From NCBI GenBank assembly GCA_013398015.1, contig VZRR01012436.1:372001-436000 (forward strand): DNA of 64,000 bases, written 5' to 3'. The notes under the pieces were generated by a model. It was not told the DNA's origin. It searched no databases and saw nothing but the letters and a program-made list of their open reading frames with translations. A program made the translations under genes and the position numbers. This stretch comes from Oreocharis arfaki. Taxonomy: Eukaryota; Chordata; Aves; Passeriformes; Paramythiidae. Shown one piece after another: positions 62,901 through 64,000 of the stretch (the stretch's first letter is position 1; the number at the start of each line of letters is the position of its first letter).

Positions 62901-63898
62901 TCCAGAACTTGAACTGCCAGGGCACTGCCAGCAGCTAAACAGAAACCCTCCCAAAACCCCAAAAGGCTGTAATTCTGGAGCTGTTCCCTCAGAAACACAG
63001 GGCTGTAATGAGAATCAACTCCTCAACAACTCAGGTCTGCCAGGATCCCAGAGAGGGGCTCAAACAGTGACAGTGAGAAAGGGTTTCTGCCAGCTCCTGA
63101 CCCCAGAGTCCTCAGTAACCACATGGCTGCAGTATCAGCACACTCACCAGTGACTCATCCAGCCTCCAGAGCAGCTTCCCCAAACACATTTGCACCACCT
63201 GGACACCAATTCAAAGACTACTCAACACCTCTCTGCTCTAAGCTTGGAGAGTCACTGCTACCAGGCACATGGAATAAAATAGGTGTCTTCCAGAAACAGG
63301 GATGTAAGGTTTCAGGGTCTCACCAGTTTTGGGGTACCGGAAGGAATCTGTTCTTCTTGTCTCCAGCATGGGTGATGTGACATGGATAATTTCTACCTCT
63401 GACTCATCATTTTCTTCATACAGAATTTGAAGAACTTTACCCCCATCCAATGCTGTAAATGAATTAACATTACAAAATTACAGAACAGAATTACCAGTTA
63501 TTGCAGGCATCAATATTCTCTCAGGAGCACAAGCAGATTGGAAGGATGAAGAAAAATCCAACAAAGCCTGTGATCCATGTTTCATTAAGCAAAACACTGA
63601 GACTCTTACAACTCCCACCACTGTTGTGAGAAGGGAAGTATCTCCCCCCAGTGCCCACAAGGCCCCTGTGACCTGCTGCAGACAACTCCAAAGGAGGCCA
63701 TTCCCAACCTGCATAAAGATAAGTAGGAGGAATAGAGAGCTCTGCACTGGACAGGGCCTGTCAGACACGCTGGATCCCCACACTTACTTGGCTGTGCCTT
63801 TGGGCACCACCAGTAGCCAGTGTATCTGTCAAACTCCTCCTGCAGCACAAAAGTAGCCACGCCAGCAGATTTTGGATCCTCCTCAACATTGGCCAGTT
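50804..63898 (-). CDS. DPP8: Dipeptidyl peptidase 8, 3' 15 coding exons (5' part outside window)
   Basis: Cytosolic serine protease of the DPP4/S9B family that removes N-terminal Xaa-Pro or Xaa-Ala dipeptides. Family knowledge also links DPP8/9 to restraint of the NLRP1 and CARD8 inflammasomes. Fifteen minus-strand exons were joined by hand: 63788-63898, 63324-63452, 61791-61852, 60648-60748, 59157-59334, 57764-57923, 56925-57004, 56397-56549, 55690-55825, 54806-54951, 54159-54305, 53585-53737, 52290-52432, 51490-51601 and 50804-50926. Every intron is GT-AG and every phase fits, giving 1934 nt or about 643 residues plus stop. Visible are the EE motif (QEEFDRY), propeller blades, the nucleophile motif GWSYGG, the Asp in GFLDENV and the His in ERHSIR. 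DPP8 is preferred to DPP9 because the C-terminus runs on past YLQENL to GSRIAAMKAM, as in DPP8, and because of the wording around the Ser motif. DPP8 is about 880-900 residues in mammals, so some 240-250 N-terminal residues lie off the right edge. One exon contains an in-frame TGA (56934-56936), so the copy is either misassembled at that point or disrupted. Confidence 0.97.
51490..51601 (-). CDS. DPP8: DPP8 exon (14th of 15): catalytic aspartate
   Basis: Encodes PNRLLLLHGFLDENVHFAHT, then SILLSFLVRAGKPYDLQ. The Asp in GFLDENV is the triad acid; its codon GAT is at 51565-51567. Acceptor TTTTCCCAG|ACCA, donor CTACAG|GTGAGG, 112 nt. Confidence 0.98.
52290..52432 (-). CDS. DPP8: DPP8 exon (13th of 15): hydrolase domain
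   Basis: Encodes VAIAGAPVTLWIFYDTGYTE, then RYMGHPEHNEQGYYLGSVAM and QAEKFPSE. The DTGYTERYMG motif is a DPP family signature. Acceptor CACTGGCAG|GTGG, donor TTCTGA|GTAAGT (phase 2), 143 nt. Confidence 0.98.
53585..53737 (-). CDS. DPP8: DPP8 exon (12th of 15): catalytic serine
   Basis: Encodes GQIEIDDQVEGLQYLASQYD, then FIDLERVGIHGWSYGGYLSL and MALTQRSDIFR. GWSYGG is the nucleophile elbow (GXSXG type); the catalytic Ser codon TCC is at 53639-53641. Acceptor GCCCTCCCAG|GGAC, donor TTCAGG|GTATGT, 51 whole codons. Confidence 0.98.
54159..54305 (-). CDS. DPP8: DPP8 exon (11th of 15): hydrolase domain
   Basis: Encodes VQLVNNRFKGIKYFRLNTLA, then SLGYVVVVIDNRGSCHRGLK and FEGAFKYKM, 49 whole codons. 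The DNRGS and SLGYVVVV strands are typical of prolyl oligopeptidase-type hydrolases. Acceptor GTATTCCAG|GTACAG, donor AAAATG|GTAAGT. Confidence 0.98.
54806..54951 (-). CDS. DPP8: DPP8 exon (10th of 15): start of hydrolase domain
   Basis: Encodes GPLPDYIPPEVFSFES through GMMYKPHNLQPGKKYPTVLF to IYGGPQ. The Tyr of IYGGP matches the oxyanion-hole Tyr of the S9B family. Acceptor CCGTGGCAG|GTCC, donor CCTCAG|GTGAGT, 146 nt. It is GC-richer than its neighbours, with several CpGs. Confidence 0.97.
55690..55825 (-). CDS. DPP8: DPP8 exon (9th of 15): propeller end
   Basis: Encodes DCDMFISKYSNQKNPHCVSL, then YRLTGSENDAAHRTKEFWAT and ILDSAG. Acceptor TTCTCCCCAG|GACTG, donor TCAGCAG|GTAATG (phase 1), 136 nt. 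Confidence 0.97.
56397..56549 (-). CDS. DPP8: DPP8 exon (8th of 15): propeller
   Basis: Encodes IYVDEAKKMVYFQGTKDSP, then LEHHLYVVNYENPGEVKRL and TERGYSHACCVSQ, 51 whole codons. Acceptor TTCCTGACAG|ATCT, donor AGCCAG|GTACCT. The KDSPLEHHLYVV motif is highly conserved in DPP8/9. No change compensates for the upstream TGA. Confidence 0.97.
56925..57004 (-). CDS. DPP8: DPP8 exon (7th of 15) carrying an in-frame TGA
   Basis: Reads DFKCLIKEEIAITSGEWEVLGR, then TGA, then GSN. It is 80 nt with acceptor TTTGCAG|GTGACT and donor CCAAT|GTAAGT, and phases fit both neighbours. In mammalian DPP8 the residue at the TGA position is His (GRHGSN), and the residue after KC is Pro rather than Leu. The frame is otherwise intact and length is conserved, so this is not a simple one-base indel. 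Skipping the exon would shift the frame. A weak upstream GT (intron starting at 56948) would remove eight codons including the TGA and stay in frame. Confidence 0.93.
56934..56936 (-). other. DPP8: Premature in-frame TGA codon in DPP8
   Basis: Codon order is GGC AGA TGA GGA TCC AAT followed by the donor. If real, translation would stop in the propeller, before the whole catalytic domain. See the finding for alternatives: base-call or assembly error, strain allele, alternative donor. Confidence 0.9.
57764..57923 (-). CDS. DPP8: DPP8 exon (6th of 15): propeller
   Basis: Encodes IHDIFHVFPQTHEDEIEFIF, then ASECKTGFRHLYKVTSVLKE and SKYKRSCGGLPAP. Acceptor TCTCCTCAG|ATCC, donor CTCCTA|GTAAGG (phase 1), 160 nt. 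Corresponds to the R-rich loop and neighbouring strands of the DPP8/9 propeller. Confidence 0.96.
58901..58938. repeat. Tandem duplication, 19 bp x 2, in a DPP8 intron
   Basis: CTGCCTGGGAACACCAGAG occurs twice in direct, perfect succession. Perfect identity suggests a recent duplication or an assembly slip. Confidence 0.92.
59157..59334 (-). CDS. DPP8: DPP8 exon (5th of 15): propeller
   Basis: Encodes IWSILLDRSQTRLQIVLIPP through AMERQKLIDAVPDSVTP to EETTDIWIN. Acceptor GTCAACAG|CATCTGG, donor ATAAAT|GTAAGA, phase 0 at its end, 178 nt. The WSILLDRSQ segment is diagnostic of DPP8/9. Confidence 0.96.
59914..60115 (-). mobile_element. CR1 LINE 3' fragment
   Basis: Read on the plus strand, this begins GGAATCATTTGGGTTGGAAA and continues AAGATCATTCAGTCCAACC, CCACCACTAACCATGTCCCC and CACTGCCCTGGGCAGCCTGT. 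This is the antisense of the CR1 3' end typical of birds. It is a 5'-truncated, degraded copy in a DPP8 intron, about 110 bp from the SINE. Confidence 0.9.
60228..60450 (+). repeat. MIR/CORE-type tRNA-derived SINE in a DPP8 intron
   Basis: The head resembles a tRNA promoter: an A-box-like TGGTCCAGTGG at 60233-60243 and a degenerate B box around 60275-60285. The CORE follows (about 60295-60370): CTTCCTGCGTGACC, then CACTTAACCTCTCTGG, then CCATCTGTAAAATGGGGATA. These are the hallmarks of the amniote MIR/CORE-SINE family. It lies antisense to DPP8 between two coding exons (59334 and 60648). For a bird genome it is unusually complete. Confidence 0.85.
60648..60748 (-). CDS. DPP8: DPP8 exon (4th of 15): propeller
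   Basis: Encodes IADVVDKELVQPFEILFEG, then VEYIARAGWTPEGK and two bases of a Tyr codon. Acceptor TCAACAG|ATTGCA. The donor AAATA|GTGCGT is a weaker GT site than the others, but the reading frame continues correctly into the next exon. Confidence 0.95.
61791..61852 (-). CDS. DPP8: DPP8 exon (3rd of 15): propeller
   Basis: A short 62-nt exon reading GTANPKVTFKISEVTINAEGR. Acceptor TTTTATAG|GTACAG, donor GGCAGA|GTAAGT, leaving in phase 0. It matches the ANPKVTFK strand of DPP8. It is too short to stand out as an open frame, but the phases on both sides require it. Confidence 0.95.
63324..63452 (-). CDS. DPP8: DPP8 exon (2nd of 15): propeller
   Basis: Encodes LDGGKVLQILYEENDESEV, then EIIHVTSPMLETRRTDSFRYPKTG, a near-invariant stretch of the DPP8/9 propeller. 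Acceptor TTTACAG|CATTGG, donor ACTG|GTGAGA, phase 1 at both ends, 129 nt. Confidence 0.96.
63788..63898 (-). CDS. DPP8: DPP8 exon (1st of 15 in window): EE-motif exon
   Basis: Reads ELANVEEDPKSAGVATF, then VLQEEFDRYTGYWWCPKAQP. The acidic pair in QEEF is the Glu-Glu motif which in DPP4-family enzymes anchors the free amino terminus of the substrate. The acceptor is a T-rich tract ending TTTTTTAG; the donor is CCAA|GTAAGT. The exon enters with two bases of a split Glu codon and leaves with one base. Its 111 nt fit the frame exactly. Confidence 0.96.
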
Positions 63899-64000
63899 CT
63901 AAAAAAGACACCAAAGAATTAGTTCACGATGTGCTGCAGAACCAAACCAGTTCTGCATTATCCCAAACACAGCCCAAGTTCATCCCCAGGGAACAATTAC

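Overview
The window looks like single-copy vertebrate nuclear DNA, most likely from a bird. Interspersed repeats are sparse, and the recognisable ones are short 3' pieces of CR1 LINEs, the dominant avian retroposon. Introns are compact, with 15 exons of a large gene packed into 13 kb. There is one strong CpG-island promoter. There is nothing prokaryotic, viral or CRISPR-like. I cannot fix the species from the sequence; the two N tracts (one base at 8629, 28 bases at 29908-29935) show it is a draft assembly.

Right part (50.6-64 kb): the 3' two thirds of DPP8 (dipeptidyl peptidase 8) on the minus strand. I assembled 15 consecutive coding exons by hand. All have GT-AG introns and mutually compatible phases, and together they encode about 643 residues. 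These cover most of the beta-propeller, including the EE motif that binds the substrate amino terminus, and the whole alpha/beta-hydrolase domain with its Ser-Asp-His triad and the stop codon. The promoter and roughly the first 240-250 residues lie beyond the right edge. One exon carries an in-frame TGA at 56934-56936, the most important anomaly in the window. A well-preserved MIR/CORE-type SINE and a CR1 fragment sit in the introns.

Middle (30.4-50.6 kb): intergenic DNA with two CR1 fragments, a small minisatellite, AT microsatellites, a GC-rich patch near 43.4-43.7 kb and several AT-rich, motif-dense blocks that could be conserved regulatory elements. No convincing gene was found.

Left part (1-30.4 kb): a CpG island at about 28.9-30.35 kb contains, on the minus strand, a short exon (29605-29668) coding for a signal peptide and ending at a good splice donor in phase 1. 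In mammals the gene next to the 3' end of DPP8, in the same orientation and at a similar distance, is IGDCC4, an immunoglobulin-superfamily receptor. I therefore read this as IGDCC4 exon 1. The remaining 29.6 kb to the left edge would be its first intron; I see no further exon there, only low-complexity tracts and possible regulatory blocks.

Taken together, this is a syntenic vertebrate segment (IGDCC4 then DPP8, both transcribed leftward). DPP8 is a cytosolic post-proline protease and the neighbour is a putative cell-surface receptor, and the sequence shows no functional coupling between them. The many long open frames elsewhere lack splice structure, codon signature or recognisable domains and are not reported as genes.
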